64,000 nucleotides of DNA from Hirundichthys speculiger. Lineage: Eukaryota; Chordata; Actinopteri; Beloniformes; Exocoetidae. Location of the stretch: NCBI GenBank assembly GCA_018398805.1, contig JAGFBZ010000371.1, positions 432,001-496,000 on the forward strand, read 5' to 3'. Both the position numbers and the translations under genes were made by a program. The notes beneath the pieces are model-generated. The model was given only the letters and a program-made list of their open reading frames with translations, ran no database searches and was not told the DNA's origin. Below, one piece after another: positions 1-12,707 of this stretch. How positions within the stretch are numbered: the stretch's first letter is position 1; the number at the start of each line of letters is the position of its first letter.

Positions 1-1150
1 TGGTGTAGTCCTGGGAGGTGCAGCGCCAGGCCGTCTTAGCCCGATAATAGTGGATTTAATTGCCTTTTTGAATGAGATGAGCTGGAATGAAGTGACTTTT
101 GGCCACTACAGCCGCTGTACCTCAATGTTTGTACTAAAACGCGTGAACGTGGCAGCCTCTTACGCAACACAGTTCACTGAGCACCTGTAGTTCAGACTCA
201 TAAGTGTCCATCACGACATCAGCATCAGATTTCATCTCTAGTTTACAGCTTACTGCTCCGTCTTCATCACTCTGGTGCATCATTTCTTTAGTGACTTCTC
301 TTGAAAATAAAAGAAATATGTCGAGTAAGAACTACCAGTCGATCCTGCGGCTGTAAACTTCAGATTTTTCAAATGAAGTTCTGCAGAAAATGAAAGTTTC
401 AAGAGCATTTCGCCCTCTGCACCGTGATAGAAAGAAAAACTGAGTGTTTGGTGCATATGAGAACTACAAAATACGTTTAGCTCATTTTCCCGAGCCGCCG
501 GTCACATTCAGGGAACATGGGAAAGCATAACGCCGCCACTTCGAGGGTACAATGAAGCATCAACAATGAAATTATGTACCGGAAATATTCCATTACATGA
601 TATGAACCCATTTTTATTCAAACTCATGAGATTACTGCGCACGTCTCATATCCAGACAGTGTTTTCTTTCAGCCGGTTGATGTTGGGAGAAGGAGAAAAG
701 GTTCCTGCTGAGAGTTAGACGCCTGCAGCCGTGGGCAACGAGCTGCAAAGGAGGTGTCGCAGTAAAATCTGTCCCCCTATCCACGCTATTAAACTCCCCG
801 CTACCCTAAACCCAAGCCCTCGCTCGCTCGCTCAGTGTTTTAATCCCAGCAGTCAGCTGACTGTGGCTAAAACAGTGCAACCACTGAGCAGTAGTTTTAA
901 AAAGAACTCAAAATATATAGTTTTATCTGAATAACCATCACTGACCTTTGACTTCAAGATAAGAAAATCCATATCTCATATATACTTCATTGTATCTTTG
1001 TTTCACCTGCTCAACAGATGGAAACAAACGTTGCAGGTCTTCTTCTATGGTGTGAACTGGCAGGTGTCAACTCGCATTACAGGACATTATCGCCACCTAC
1101 TGTTAAGGAGTATGAATGACACTTTAATTTTTTTTTAGCATTTCCTTCCC
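1..1150. other. Non-coding stretch, nothing recognised
   Basis: Mixed-composition sequence with no open frame resembling a known protein, no tandem array and no clear terminal inverted repeat. Probably intronic or intergenic vertebrate DNA. Confidence 0.5.
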
Positions 1151-1233
1151 CAGGCAAAGACCCCCGACCCACTAAAAACGGGTCTGCAACTCACTTTTGG
1201 GTCACGACCCACCAGTTGAAACCCGCTGCACTA
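1151..1233. mobile_element. Probable hAT-type transposon end fragment
   Basis: The stretch holds GACCCACTAAAAACGGGTC followed by a GGTCACGACCCACCAG-type block and CCGCTGCACTA. This resembles the terminal region of hAT non-autonomous elements, which carry complementary 'GTGGGTCGCGACCC' ends. No partner end or target-site duplication was found, so it is at most a fragment. Confidence 0.35.
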
Positions 1234-3868
1234 GACTACCTGGTAAATACTATTGTAGGATCCTGACATTATACAGATTTTTAAAATTAAATTGCACCAC
1301 TGCTGTGATTAGTTAGGGTAACATTCAACCAATCATCCTTCAAACAACATTTATAGCCTATTCCACAGATATTGACCCACCACGCACCACGAAAGAGAAG
1401 ACAAAGATAAATAATGCCAAAATGGAAAACACTTCTCAAACTTACTTTTCTTTCTTTAGTTTTAGTTTTTCCCATCTACCTTTCTCCTTGCGTTTTTTGC
1501 TTGCCATCTTTCTGTTGACAGACACTAACGTTAGTCTTCTTTGTTGGTTTTTAGGTCTATATCTGATCAATGATCGTCTTAGCGCACCCTGCTGTTAGTT
1601 GATAGACTGAAAATTTTGGATATTGAACAGGGCCGACGGCTGTATGATGATCCACAGATGACCAGTCCGCCCCTGATTCCAGACGCTGCTGTTCGCCAGG
1701 CGGCTGCTCTGCTTTTACTCCGTCTTCGACCAAAGATGCTCCCTTCACTAAAACTGCCGGCACCGCCGTGATGTGGCATCGATCCGTCCAGTATTGTCTG
1801 TTCCAGCCCGACTGGTGCCATCAATACTGCATCAGGTTCAGCCTGAACAACCCGCTTTCTCCGGTTCATCCTGAAAGACATTTTATAAATTCAGTCTCTC
1901 TCCGGGCCTGGAGACTCGCACCATTTCCCTCTAAAAAAAATAAGTAAAAATAAGTGAGGCTCGACCGCGCATCGAGCAGAAACAATATTAATCACCTCAA
2001 ATATTAATTAGCAATCTCCTGTAATTAGTATTTGGTCCTTTTATCGCTTTGAATCAGACGGAGATTAAATGTCTGCGTGAGAGGGAGTCCATATTTTCCT
2101 GTCAGACGTCGAACGTAATTACTCGGGCGCGCTGAGAGGCACCTAAGTGGTCCAGGAGAGACCGTCCGGGTTGGGACTGGTTCTGGCCCAAACTCCATCA
2201 TTGTTTTCTCTTTTTCCTCGCTCCATCTGGCAGACACAGCACTCCGGGAAAGCATGAAGATATTAAATTAAACCAGGAGGAATCAGCCATGCAGCTGCCA
2301 CAACGCCCCTCTGGGAAATGTAGTTTAAAAAAAAAGAAAAAAAGGAAAGTGTTTCCAGAGGAGGATGTCTGCACCGCTGGCGGCTCATTGACTTCAAGTC
2401 TTTTAGCTAGCTCATTAGCTTTTTAACTATAAGTGACTCTGCAGGCTGTGGCGGCGTTGTGGTCGTGCTGATGTTAGACTACCTTGCTACTAATTAATGA
2501 CCTGAGCAGGTGACATTAAACTCGGCTGTCTGAGACGCTTCTGCTAATGATCCACACACACACACACAACCGTGGTCGCGTCCGGCGCTGAAGCCGGATG
2601 TTTCTGGCCGGAGCCGCCGGAGCAAAGACGACCAACCGAGGGAAAATGTCTGCTTCTGGGGGTCACTGCAGCTCGACCGGCTAACGATCTCCTCCGATGT
2701 AACGACCTAATTTTAGAACGCAGAAATGAGGAAAAATAAACAACAAAAATCCCTTTCAACTTCACAGACAACACATTTGTATGCCAGTAGATCTAAAGGA
2801 TAGATCTATAAAACAGGTCTTATGTAAGTGTGCTTTGAAGTAACTCCCCCCTAATCATTTAATAGGCCATCACTAATGCACTCTAATTTGTTCTAATTGA
2901 AATTGACTATGCAGTTTGACTGGAGCAGATGCAGCTGTGCACGCTACAATGTGTCTATCCATCAACATTTTTTTTATCTATGCAAGTAAATAAAGCTTCC
3001 ACTATCAGGATAGGTTAGGTGTATTTGTACATTTTAATGATTATGTGGTTAGATATTGAGTCTCAGTGGTGAGCCTTTTAAATTAAATTCAATTCCAGTC
3101 TAAAGTAAATTATGCTCTTGTAGTATGAATCATTATAAACACACAATGAAAACCGTAGCAGAGTGGGAACGATCTCCTGAAGACACGGTGTTGTGCAGAA
3201 GCTGTGCAGCGTTGTGATTTGTAACTTTATTTGCTGCGTGATCTGCACACGCTCCAGATCAGTCCTCAGTTCAGACCCAGCCTTCATTATCGGTTTACTC
3301 AGTTCAGAAAACAGCAGATAATGGCACGTAAAACCTCAACCCACTGAAGGAAATATTAACAAGACCCCGTCAGCTTGCAAATGTGGGAGAGAAACTGAAT
3401 TATCTGCCTGAGGAAATCAATTTTTCATCATTTTGTAGTAACGGGCTGGTATTCTTAAATGCAGACCTGCGCCCCTGGTTCAACGGACCCTGTTTTGTTT
3501 TTTGAAAAGGGAATCTTGGTATTACTGACAGGATGCAGTTGTAGGTTAGTGACTAAAGAGGTTTTTTTTTACCCTTATGGGTGTAAATGAAACATGCAGA
3601 TTTACTGAGCTTCGTTCCTAGCAGCCCTCTGACTGTTGTGCCATTAACTTATGGCTACAACATACGTGTCCTAAATTTGTGCGTGACGTGGCGGTGATAG
3701 TTGCCGCCAGGATGAGACTCAGGTGTTGTGAGGAGAGAGTGTGAAAAGGAAGAGAAGCTTCCTTCGAGTTCATTTATTTGGAAATCTCAGGAGCAGACAT
3801 TATCAGAGCTCACTGACTGAAAAAGCATGCTATGCTTAATTGACCCGAGGAAATAATAGACTGTTTAA
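1234..3868. other. Non-coding stretch, nothing recognised except a short CA run
   Basis: No gene seen. A short (CA)n microsatellite lies at about 2552-2568. The minus-strand open frames at about 1557-1881 match nothing I recognise. Confidence 0.5.
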
Positions 3869-4110
3869 AAAAAGAAACTGGACAAACCCTCTGTGATGTC
3901 ACATCCTTTCCTGAAGAGTGAAGTGTGTTCTGGATGGCGCCATCTTGGTTGGAGCTGACTCTGCCCCCTGTAACTAAAAATGTAATTGAAATAGAAATAG
4001 CTACTGGTTGGAACATGGTGGGCTAGCTGTTTTAGCTTGGTTTGCTCACACTAAGCTATAATGCTAATTAAAGCTTAGCTCACACTAAGCTATAATGCTA
4101 ATCAACCTTA
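3869..4110. repeat. Dispersed repeat, copy 1, with a local 34-bp tandem duplication
   Basis: The block beginning AAACTGGACAAACCCTC and running to GCTAGCTGTTTTAG recurs in diverged form at about 26660-26830. Inside it, a 25-nt block starting GCTCACACTAAGC occurs at 4044-4068 and again at 4078-4102, giving a 34-bp tandem step. Family unknown. Confidence 0.55.
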
Positions 4111-4181
4111 CATTACATTCATTTTGATCCAAATTTGTCCGTCCATCCATCCTTACTTCAGATGTTGGTACCAAAACCAAT

Positions 4182-4964
4182 AACTGAAATAAGTGCTGCC
4201 GGAGCTGAAATAAGTGCTACCTAAGCTAAAATGAGTGCTGCTAGAGCTGAAATGAGTGCTGCCGGAGCTGAAATGAGTGCTACCTAAGCTAAAATGAGTG
4301 CTGCTAGAGCTGAAATAAGTGCTACCTAAGCTGAAATGAGTGCTGCTAGAGCTGAAATGAGTGCTGCTAGAGCTGAAATAAGTGCTACCTAAGCTGAAAT
4401 GAGTGCTGCTAGAGCTGAAATGAAGACTGCCAGAGCTGAAATGAGTGCTACCTAAGCTAAAATGAGTGCTGCTAGAGCTGAAATAAGTGGTGCCGGAGCT
4501 GAAATGAGTGCTGCTAGAGCTGAAATGAAGACTGCCGGAGCTGAAATAAGTGCTACCTAAGGTGAAATAAGTGCTTCCGGAGCTGAAATGAGTGCTACCT
4601 AAGCTAAAATGAGTGCTGCTAGAGCTGAAATGAAGACTGCCGGAGCTGAAATAAGTGCTACCTAAGGTGAAATAAGTGCTTCCGGAGCTGAAATGAGTGC
4701 TACCTAAGCTAAAATGAGTGCTGCTGGAGCTGAAATGAGTGCTACCTAAGCTAAAATGAGTGCTGCTAGAGCTAAAATGAGTGCTACCTAAGCTAAAATG
4801 AGTGCTGCTAGAGCTAAAATGAGTGCTACCTAAGCTAAAATGAGTGCTGCTAGAGCTGAAATGAGTGCTACCTAAGCTAAAATGAGTGCTGCCGAAGCTG
4901 AAATGAGTGCTGCCGAAGCTAAAATGAGTGCTGCCGAAGCTGAAATGAGTGCTACCTCTAGAGC
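4182..4964. repeat. Minisatellite, 21-bp unit, about 37 copies
   Basis: A tandem array of a 21-nt unit of the type GCTGAAATGAGTGCTGCTAGA. Two main subtypes alternate, one ending CTACCTAA and one ending CTGCTAGA or CTGCCGGA, so much of the array has a 42-bp higher-order period. It abuts the dispersed repeat at 3869-4110. Confidence 0.95.
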
Positions 4965-7548
4965 TGAGTTGGAGTATATAACTTGGTACCTAGCTGACGG
5001 TTGGTTAGTGGTCCGTTTAATCAATCTGCAGAGGTCTAGACCAGCCCGTTAGGTGGCTCAGCTGGAGGAACTGGCTCCACATGTCAGAAGCTGACTGGCT
5101 GGACGCTTCCAGTTAGCTCCAGTTAGCTCCAGTTAGGGTTGAGGTTACACGTTACACGTTTGCACGATTCTTTTTTGGCCATCTCATTGCAATTGAGTCC
5201 ACCGATTGCCACTATTTTCTTCATATAGCGAGGTTTAGATTTGGCATCAAGCCTTTCCATTAATTTTGGCTTTTTTCTTTTTCCTTCTGAGGTTGTTTGG
5301 GTGTTTTTTTTAACAACATTAGTAACTTGTAAACACACGACTGCATTAGCACGAACAAAGAGGATGTTAAATGAACCGTGACGCCAGTGAATACTAATCT
5401 ATTGAAAAGCTTTCCCTACGTCTGAACAGGTTGTTGCCTCCTGGAGGAAACCTGAGACGACTGGAAACACCGGAGTGAGTCACTCAGCACCTGCTGCATC
5501 TGCAGCACCTGCTGCACTGACGCTTCATGCAGCATTTCATGTTTCATTCTCGGCCTTATTTCTGTTTGCTTTGCTCGCTCTCCTGCATTTTCTCCGAGAG
5601 CAGATTACTATAACGCCACCAAACAGCAGAGAGGCCGGTTTATATTCACATCCCTTCAGTTTATGGAATAACAGTTATTTACCGTCATCCCAGCCATGGC
5701 AGGAACCCACAGTAGCTGGTCGCTAGCGGTTTTTCTAATTATCATTGTTTGGTGAGACGTCAGGCTTTTACAACTTTTCCTCACTGGTGCTGTTTGATCC
5801 AGAACCACTAAAAAAAAAACAGATATGAATGCAGTTAAACTGAACAGTCTTGACGTTTGTGGAAGAGTGTATCTGCCAACGTAAACCCCGTAAAGAATCG
5901 CTTTATTTCTCCGAGCCAAAAAGCGGTCTTAAATATTTAAACGGAACAGGTAATCATATTAATGCGTTTATGGTTTGTGTTGCGGCGGGCCGTTCTGCTG
6001 TTGTTCGTCAATTACAGGCGCCCTGATCGTGAACAGGTCCGCTTGTTTATGACTCACCGCTAATCCTCGCTGCTTGAACCAGTTTCCATAAATTGGCACA
6101 ATTTATTCGTGCATTTCAGGAACGCGATAATAACACCTTACGGATCCACATTTGGGATGTGTTGTTGTTTTTTTTTTTGGGTTTTAACCAGGACAGAAAC
6201 AACTGAATCTGAGATGAAGTGTGTTTAAGCACAGCAGGACATTTACTTTACGAGCCCACAGACCGAAAAAGTTTAGCTACTTGTTGTATTAAATGTGTAA
6301 GTGACTTTTGGAAACAGCAGGACGACTTCCACGTACTCCATTAGCTTGTCAATCAGTTGACTCATTCAATCATTTCTTTTAGGTGACGCTGCTTTCCAAT
6401 TAATTCGGGCAATGTGCGCGCTTGAGCAAGATGAAGTTTTAAAAACGTTGATGAACGTCTCAGTCGGGGTTCTCGAGTTAAATGTTACCTCGGATAAAAG
6501 GTCAAGCTTCAATATTGCCGCTGTTTTTGGCCGGTCTCAGACATATTACTCCCAAAACGCCTATAAAAGGTTACAACAATGACTTCCAGGAGACAAAAAT
6601 TTGAGCGATATCTCTAAAAGCCTTCCAGCGTCTTTTCCAACGCCCGCCGTCCGTCCTTCATGATTTCCCTCCGCTGACGGGCCGAGCGATAGGAACTGCG
6701 CATAATTCCATTCATCCGGTATTTTGGCCTGAAATCAAAGACGCGGCGCGGTGGCGGCGGTAACCGGACCCTCCTCGGAGACGGCTCCGTCATGGAGGCG
6801 CTAGCAGAGGTGTCAGCCGGCGGCCTACTAATCACCCCCTGCTGTGAGTAATGGCTATGAAAGCAATCACAGAGGAAATACATCATCTCTGCAGACCCCC
6901 GATCCATCAACCTGACTCGCTCTCATTTGACTGAAATGCACGCCAACGTGAAATATGGCGCTTTGTCAAAGGCACAGGGAGCACTTTGGCACCTGAGCTG
7001 CAGAGTGTAATAATTAAACAGACCTATAAAGACCCATTGTATTTCACATATTGACGCGAACACGCTGCGCCGGTCCGAATGCGGTTCCACGGGTAAACAC
7101 GTCCTGCCCGGCTCCGGTGCGTAATTACAACGCTTCACCGGTTTATAGAGAGTCGCAATACGCCGACAGTCATTTTCCACTTCAGTCATCTTTCAATTTG
7201 TTTCTCCACATGATATCAGCGGAGTAATGGCGGACGAGGAAAGAAATGCCTCAGTTGCATACCATCAAATAACAATTTGTCAGGAGGGTTGATGTATTTT
7301 GTGCAAACAAGCGCCACAAGCAAACATCTTTGGCTAACAGATCTTTGTGATGGTTTTTCCGTGAGTGGGAGAATAAATTTGGAGTATTCAGAGATGTTTG
7401 TGCTGCGGTTTTGATTGTGCGAATGCAAAAATCCCCTCCGACTCCCAGAGCTCCCATCGTCTTCCCCCAGCGGTTGTTCCTGCTATGAGGCATCCTGTTG
7501 GTCTAAACGAGTGACCAGAGTATGTGGTAGTGCACGTACACACAGTAA
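4965..7548. other. Non-coding stretch, nothing recognised
   Basis: No gene, tandem array or bounded transposon seen. A 12-bp AGCTCCAGTT-type triplication lies at about 5110-5140. The stretch at about 6940-7190 is AT-rich and low in repeats and could be conserved non-coding DNA, but this cannot be tested here. Confidence 0.45.
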
Positions 7549-7976
7549 TAGAGCTGAGCAATTTTATCGATTCTGCGATATATATCATTATTTTATCGAG
7601 TATCGATTTTTCAGCCGCAGGTATCGATATTCTAAACTTCTTCCAAAACCCCCGTGTCCCACCTTTAAAAGCTTGCAAGCAACAGTTTGCACTGTTTAAA
7701 TAAATGAAACTATTTTTCTCAACACATCTTTTATTCATTTTGTCCAGCATTTACAAGCTGCCTGTCAGCCATATAATGTGTAATTGATGATTTCAGTTCA
7801 ATTAATTCAAACAAAGTCATTGGAACACTCACAAGATGTCACCAAAATCACTTTGTCCCTTTAAAATCTTTCAGAAAATTATGTAAATGTGTTGTAAGAC
7901 GAATATCGATAAATATCGTACCGTGAGCTGAATATCGTGTATCGTATCGCAAGATTAGTGTATCGCTACAGCCCTA
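7549..7976. mobile_element. Non-autonomous hAT-like MITE, family A copy 1 (uninterrupted)
   Basis: The left end reads TAGAGCTGAGCAATTTTATC and the right end reads GTATCGCTACAGCCCTA. The interior is rich in ATATCGAT motifs. Two interrupted relatives lie at 9711-12699 and 32516-33838. The flanking octamers (CACAGTAA and CATGCTAA) match only partly, so this insertion is old. Confidence 0.8.
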
Positions 7977-8059
7977 CATGCTAACATAGTCAAGATTCAA
8001 ATTCAACTAAACAAAACATATAACAATATTTAAAGGGTTGTTTCACCCCATAAAAATGA

Positions 8060-8925
8060 ATAAGTGAAGAAATGATTGGATGAATGAATGAATGAATGAA
8101 TGACTGGATGAATAACTGGATGAATGACTGGATGAATGAATGAATAACTGGATGAATGACTGGATGAATGAATGAATAACTGGATGAATGAATGAATAAC
8201 TGGATGAATGACAGGATGAATGAATAAATAACTGGATGAATGAATGAACGAATGACTGGATGAATGAATGAACGAATGACTGGCTGAATGAATGAATGAA
8301 TGACTGGATGAATGAATCAATAACTGGATGAATAAAAGAACGAATGACTGGATGGATGAATGAACAAATGACTGGATGAATGACTGGATGAATAAAAGAA
8401 CGAATGACTGGATGGATGAATGAACAAATGACTGGATGAATGAATGAATGAATGGATAAAATGAATGAATGAATGAATGAATGACTGGATGAATGACTGG
8501 ATGAATGAATGAATGAATGACTGGATGAATAAAAGAACAAATGACTGGATGAATGACTGGATGAATAAAAGAACGAATGACTGGATGAATGAATGAATGA
8601 ATGAATGGATAAAATGAATGAATGAATGACTGAATGAATGAATGACTGGATGAATGAATGATGAATGACTGGATGATGAATGAATGAATGAATGACTGGA
8701 TGAATGAATGAATGAATGAATGGATAAAATGAATGAATGAATGAATGAATGAATGACTGGATGAAAATGAATGAATGAATGACTGAATGAATGAATGAAT
8801 GAATGAATGACTGAATGAATGAATGAATGAATGAATGAATGAATGACTGGATGAATGAATGAATGAATGAATGAATGACTGGATAAATGAATGACTGGAT
8901 GAATGAATGAATGAAAGAATGAATC
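8060..8925. repeat. Long TGAA / ACTGGATGAA tandem array
   Basis: About 0.87 kb of imperfect (TGAA)n interspersed with ACTGGATGAATGA units. A TTTAAAGGGTTGTTTCACCC-type transposon end lies just before it at about 8030-8049. The minus strand is open in places as a Ser/His/Ile-rich peptide, which is a by-product of the repeat. Confidence 0.95.
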
Positions 8926-8930
8926 CCGCT

Positions 8931-9702
8931 CTTTAAATGAGTTCTGCAGATTTTTCCCCTTAGCTTAGCTTAGCTTAGCGTGGGTAATTACCTAATTAGA
9001 TAGAGGAAAGGCTCTATCAGAAATCCCTCAGCCCCAAATGAAACTCTTGTCTTTCTTCTAGTGAGCGTTTAAAATACTGATTATTCAGCAAATGATTTAA
9101 CCATCACCTGTAGTTAAATTTGAATGAACATATTAATTTGTCTCCACAAGCCTCTACTTTATCTTCCGCCGGTGTTGTTGTGGGGTGGCTCGCTGTTTTA
9201 CCAGGATTAGATTGATTTTTATTTATCTTAGCATTCGAGGGAATAAAGCAGATTTGATTTGAAGCGCATAAAAATTTAGATATTGCAAAAAAAAAGGAAT
9301 AATTCCCAGGGTATTTATTGGCATTTAGATAATCACATTCCGGTTCTGAAGTGATGATTTTTTTCTTAGCTAAGTATGTCCTAACAGGATGTTAGAATTT
9401 TTCCAGAAGCTGCATCCCAGTAAAATATAGATGTCTGGATAAAAGAAATACACCAAAATAAAAGCCTCTCACCAGCTGCCCAGCACAGTGGTGGATGGGT
9501 AGTGATTGGGCCTTAGCTTTCCCCCATAGCACCTGTAGTCCGGGCTCATATGAGAGGACATCTGTCCAACAGCTGGACCCGGCTGATGTTCAGTCATGAT
9601 CTGAAACCAAATCTTCAATAGCAAAGCAACTTTGTTTAGCGTTTCGTTACTTTAAGGGTCGCCGCTGCGCAGTACCATGTTCCACATATTGATTAAGGCT
9701 TT
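8931..9702. other. Non-coding stretch, nothing recognised
   Basis: Holds only a short CTTAG repeat (about 8957-8978). No gene or bounded element seen. Confidence 0.5.
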
Positions 9703-9790
9703 GCATTGGGTAGGGCTGTAGCTATACACTAATCTTGCGATACGATACAATATGATAGGATACACGATATTCAGCTCACGATATGATATA

Positions 9791-10156
9791 CAGTCATGGA
9801 AAAAATGATTAGACCACCCTTGTTTTCTTCACTTTCTTGTTCATTTTAATACCTGGTACAACTAAAGGTACATTTGTTTGGACAAACATAACGATAACCA
9901 CAAAGATTGCTCGTAAGAGTTTTATTTAAGAGCTGATATCTTACCATTTTCCATGGTTTTCTTGATTATAACCTAAATCACTTAAGTTTTTACATCAATA
10001 GCTATGGCGTTGTACTGCCAAAAACACTGCTTTTATGCATTCAGTGTTTTCTTTTCTGTCTGTTTTAGTCACATGATGACGTTTAGTGGTACCAGGTATT
10101 AAAATGAACAAGAAAGTGAAGAAAAAATGGTGGTCTAATAATTTTTTCCATGACTG
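9791..10156. mobile_element. Tc1/mariner-type MITE, copy 1
   Basis: Bounded by TA dinucleotides (9789-9790 and 10157-10158), with terminal inverted repeats starting CAGTCATGGAAAAAAT. A near-identical copy lies at 27455-27819. No coding capacity. It is inserted in the family A element. Confidence 0.9.
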
Positions 10157-10869
10157 TATATCGATATCTTACAATTAGGGCTGAACGATTTTGGAAAATA
10201 ATCTAATTGCGATTTTTTTCCTCAAAATTGCGATTGCGATTTAATATGCGATTATTTTTAAGGTCCTCTTCCCATGTATTTTTCAAACACTGTCATAATA
10301 AATAATATCAGATTTATTTAAAGTGCAGTAAACAAATCTGTGGCTTTACCTCTTCAACATCTAACTTTTCACGTTTCATGACATTTATGCAAACATGTGG
10401 ACTGCACTTCTTAAACACTGTCTGAGATTGACAGGACAGTGTATAAATAAATAAATAAAATATACAGATATAAAAAAAATAAAGCTTACTGATCTCCAGT
10501 CAGTAACATCACACAGGAAAATAAAGAAGAACAAATATCTGCTCTAACCAATTGGACATTTTCAAAAAAAAAAACTTTTTGAACACTTATAGAAATATTA
10601 TATTTACTCAGTAACAGCAGCACACAACATACTGAAGTGCAAAATGAGTATGGCACTGTTAGCCAGAAAGATTCTTCTGTATAGATCTCAGGAGCTCACA
10701 GATTTTTTGCAAGGAAAAGGGTGTGGGGGGGTGGAGAGGAGCTCGAGTTGTCTCACGCGGAGGGCGGGGTGTTTGAGGCTGTGCACTGTGCCCGACAGAG
10801 AGAGAGAAGCGCGGTTCGCGAGGCGGACAGCAGTGATGGCTTCAAACCTAGCGGTTTGAGTGCGCGTGA

Positions 10870-10970
10870 GTCTCTAAATCACCAGAAAAAGTCGCGAGAT
10901 TTGTCGCTAGTCGCTTTTTACAAATTAAGTCGCTGGGGGGGTCTGGAAAGTCGCTAAATTGGCAACACTG
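10870..10970. mobile_element. Terminal fragment of a further hAT-like element
   Basis: Carries AAGTCGCTAAATTGGCAACA followed by CTG, the complement of a CAGTGTTGCCAA-type hAT terminus. It differs from element C downstream. The opposite end was not identified. Confidence 0.4.
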
Positions 10971-11056
10971 CTTGCCCTGTCTGCTCTGCTCAGCTCAGCT
11001 GGGCTCACTCGCAAGTCACGTGACGTCGCCAGATCACGTGACAAGTAATATCGAGG

Positions 11057-12474
11057 CAGTGTTGCCAGATTTGGTTGAGCCATTTCCGCCCAATCGCGTT
11101 CCAAAACCCGCCGACTTCAGGAAAAAACCGCCCAATACGTGTTTTCATACGAAAACATTTCATATTTGAATAAACGTGGATTTAAATGCATTTACAGTAT
11201 TAAACAGTTAAGCCTAAATTAATAGTTGTATCTTATCATAGTGCATGTCACAGAAAATGTTCAAAAATGCACATATATCCCAGTGCCAGGCCCAAGTTAA
11301 CACAGCAGCAGTAACATCAACCACGTAAACACCATTTCTTATATTTTCTCCACTTCGGCATGATAACCTACTTATTTTGCCAACAGATTAGCCGACCACT
11401 TTGAGTTTAGAGAGAGCGGGCTAATGCCTCAGACGTCTGCATCGGCGCACTAAAGCCGGGCATACACTGCGACTGTCGGCTCGTTTTGAGCCGATCTTCC
11501 AGTCGTGCGAGTATTTTTTGGATCCTATCGTGGGTCGTGCTTCGTGCAGTAAACGTGGGGTAACGACGAGAGATCAACACCTCCCGACGAGCTCCCGATC
11601 ACAAGTCGTGTGCTCGCAAGGAAATCAAACGTGTTTGAAATCCTGGTCGCTCCTCGTGAAGGTATCTCACAGTAGAAGCAGTAGGTGCGTTTGAGATGAA
11701 CTGCGCCTCGCCTGGCGAGTAGACGAGATCAGGCGGCCGCAGCAGGAGGTGGAGACAAAAAGCTGCAGTCACGTCGGACAGTTTCCAGCACATACAGGTG
11801 GAGACACTTACTTCCTGTTAGATCACCTGTATGTTAGTTTGCAGACCACGTTCTTAGATGAAGTGTCCTCGATCGCTGATTGAAGTTAAAATAAAAGTGA
11901 TCCTCTTGTTGCATGAAACGTGTTCTTATCTGCATTGTGCGCCGCCCGCCGGTGATCGATTCTGCGCAGGCCTGGCTCATTTCGAACGCACCCTTAGGTG
12001 CGTTATGAACGTATAGTGTAGCAGTCACGTCGCATCAGAGCATCGGGCCGTACAGTGTGAGAGCATTACTCGTGGTCTGCGAACTTTTGAACTCAGCGAT
12101 CTAGTCGTGCAGTTTGAGATAGGGCTGAATCAAACGATTTAAAATATCGCACAGTGTATGCCCGGCTTAAGGTTTGTTGAGGTGACGTCATGATAGCGCG
12201 TTGTTACAGCGACTCAATAACTCACTGCGATTAAATATTTTTCAAGTTGGATGACCACAATACAAGTGAGCGAAGTATACTGAAATTTGTATTTGTACTG
12301 TTTTTAAACCATAGAATAACAGTTTGTTGTGCTGTTTTCACTATATTAAAAAAACCGCCAGATGTTGGTAAAAGCAGCCCAAATTATGTATCCCCGCCTA
12401 ATGCATTTTTTCCCCGCGAGCTGTAATCAAAAGTAGCCCAATTGGGCGGAAAACCGCCCAATCTGGCAACACTG
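11057..12474. mobile_element. hAT-like element C, nested in element B
   Basis: The termini are CAGTGTTGCCAGAT and ATCTGGCAACACTG, exact inverted repeats. It is flanked by a perfect 8-bp duplication TATCGAGG (11049-11056 and 12475-12482). The interior repeats CCGCCCAAT-type motifs near both ends. No transposase seen. It contains element D. Confidence 0.93.
11454..12167. mobile_element. Harbinger-like element D, nested in element C
   Basis: The termini are AGCCGGGCATACACTG and CAGTGTATGCCCGGCT, a perfect 16-bp inverted repeat. Flanking trinucleotide TAA lies at 11451-11453 and 12168-12170. A 3-bp TWA-type duplication is typical of PIF/Harbinger transposons. No transposase frame seen. This is the innermost and so youngest layer of the nest. 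Confidence 0.85.
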
Positions 12475-12707
12475 TATCGAGGCCTTTGCGGTTAGAAAAT
12501 CTCGTTTTATGATATCGCGAGATTATCGCAAATGCAATTAATCGTTCAGCCCTACTTACAATACATTTACATCATTTTCTGAAAGATTTTAAAGGGACAA
12601 AGAAGCTTAGAATATCGATACCCGCGGCTGAAAAATCGATAATCTCTGGGAAATAAATATCGATATATATCGCAGAATCGATAAAATTGCTCAGCTTTAG
12701 CGTTGGG

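Larger units (their letters stand above)
10176..12554. mobile_element. hAT-like element B, nested in family A copy 2
   Basis: The ends are TAGGGCTGAACGATTTT and AATTAATCGTTCAGCCCTA. It is flanked by a perfect 8-bp duplication CTTACAAT (10168-10175 and 12555-12562). The related copy at 7549-7976 has a single uninterrupted CTTACAA-type site (minus strand, about 7886-7900), which acts as an empty site. The open frames at about 10644-10957 match nothing I recognise. It contains element C. Confidence 0.92.
9711..12699. mobile_element. hAT-like MITE, family A copy 2, host of a four-deep nest
   Basis: The left end is TAGGGCTGTAGC and the right end is GCTCAGCTTTA, the same family as 7549-7976 in opposite orientation. 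The flanks are GCATTGGG (9703-9710) and GCGTTGGG (12700-12707), an 8-bp target duplication with one mismatch, as expected for hAT. Its own sequence is only a few hundred bases; the rest is later insertions: a Tc1-like MITE at 9791-10156 and element B at 10176-12554. Confidence 0.88.

Noticed and set aside
4182..4964. Possible CRISPR-like regular repeat
   Set aside because: The repeats are contiguous, with no unique spacers, and the DNA is vertebrate.
6614..7189. Minus-strand open frames of 88-98 codons as candidate genes
   Set aside because: No domain or splice context; composition fits chance open frames in GC-rich sequence.
8030..8540. Ser/His/Ile-rich minus-strand open frames
   Set aside because: They arise from the TGAA repeat.
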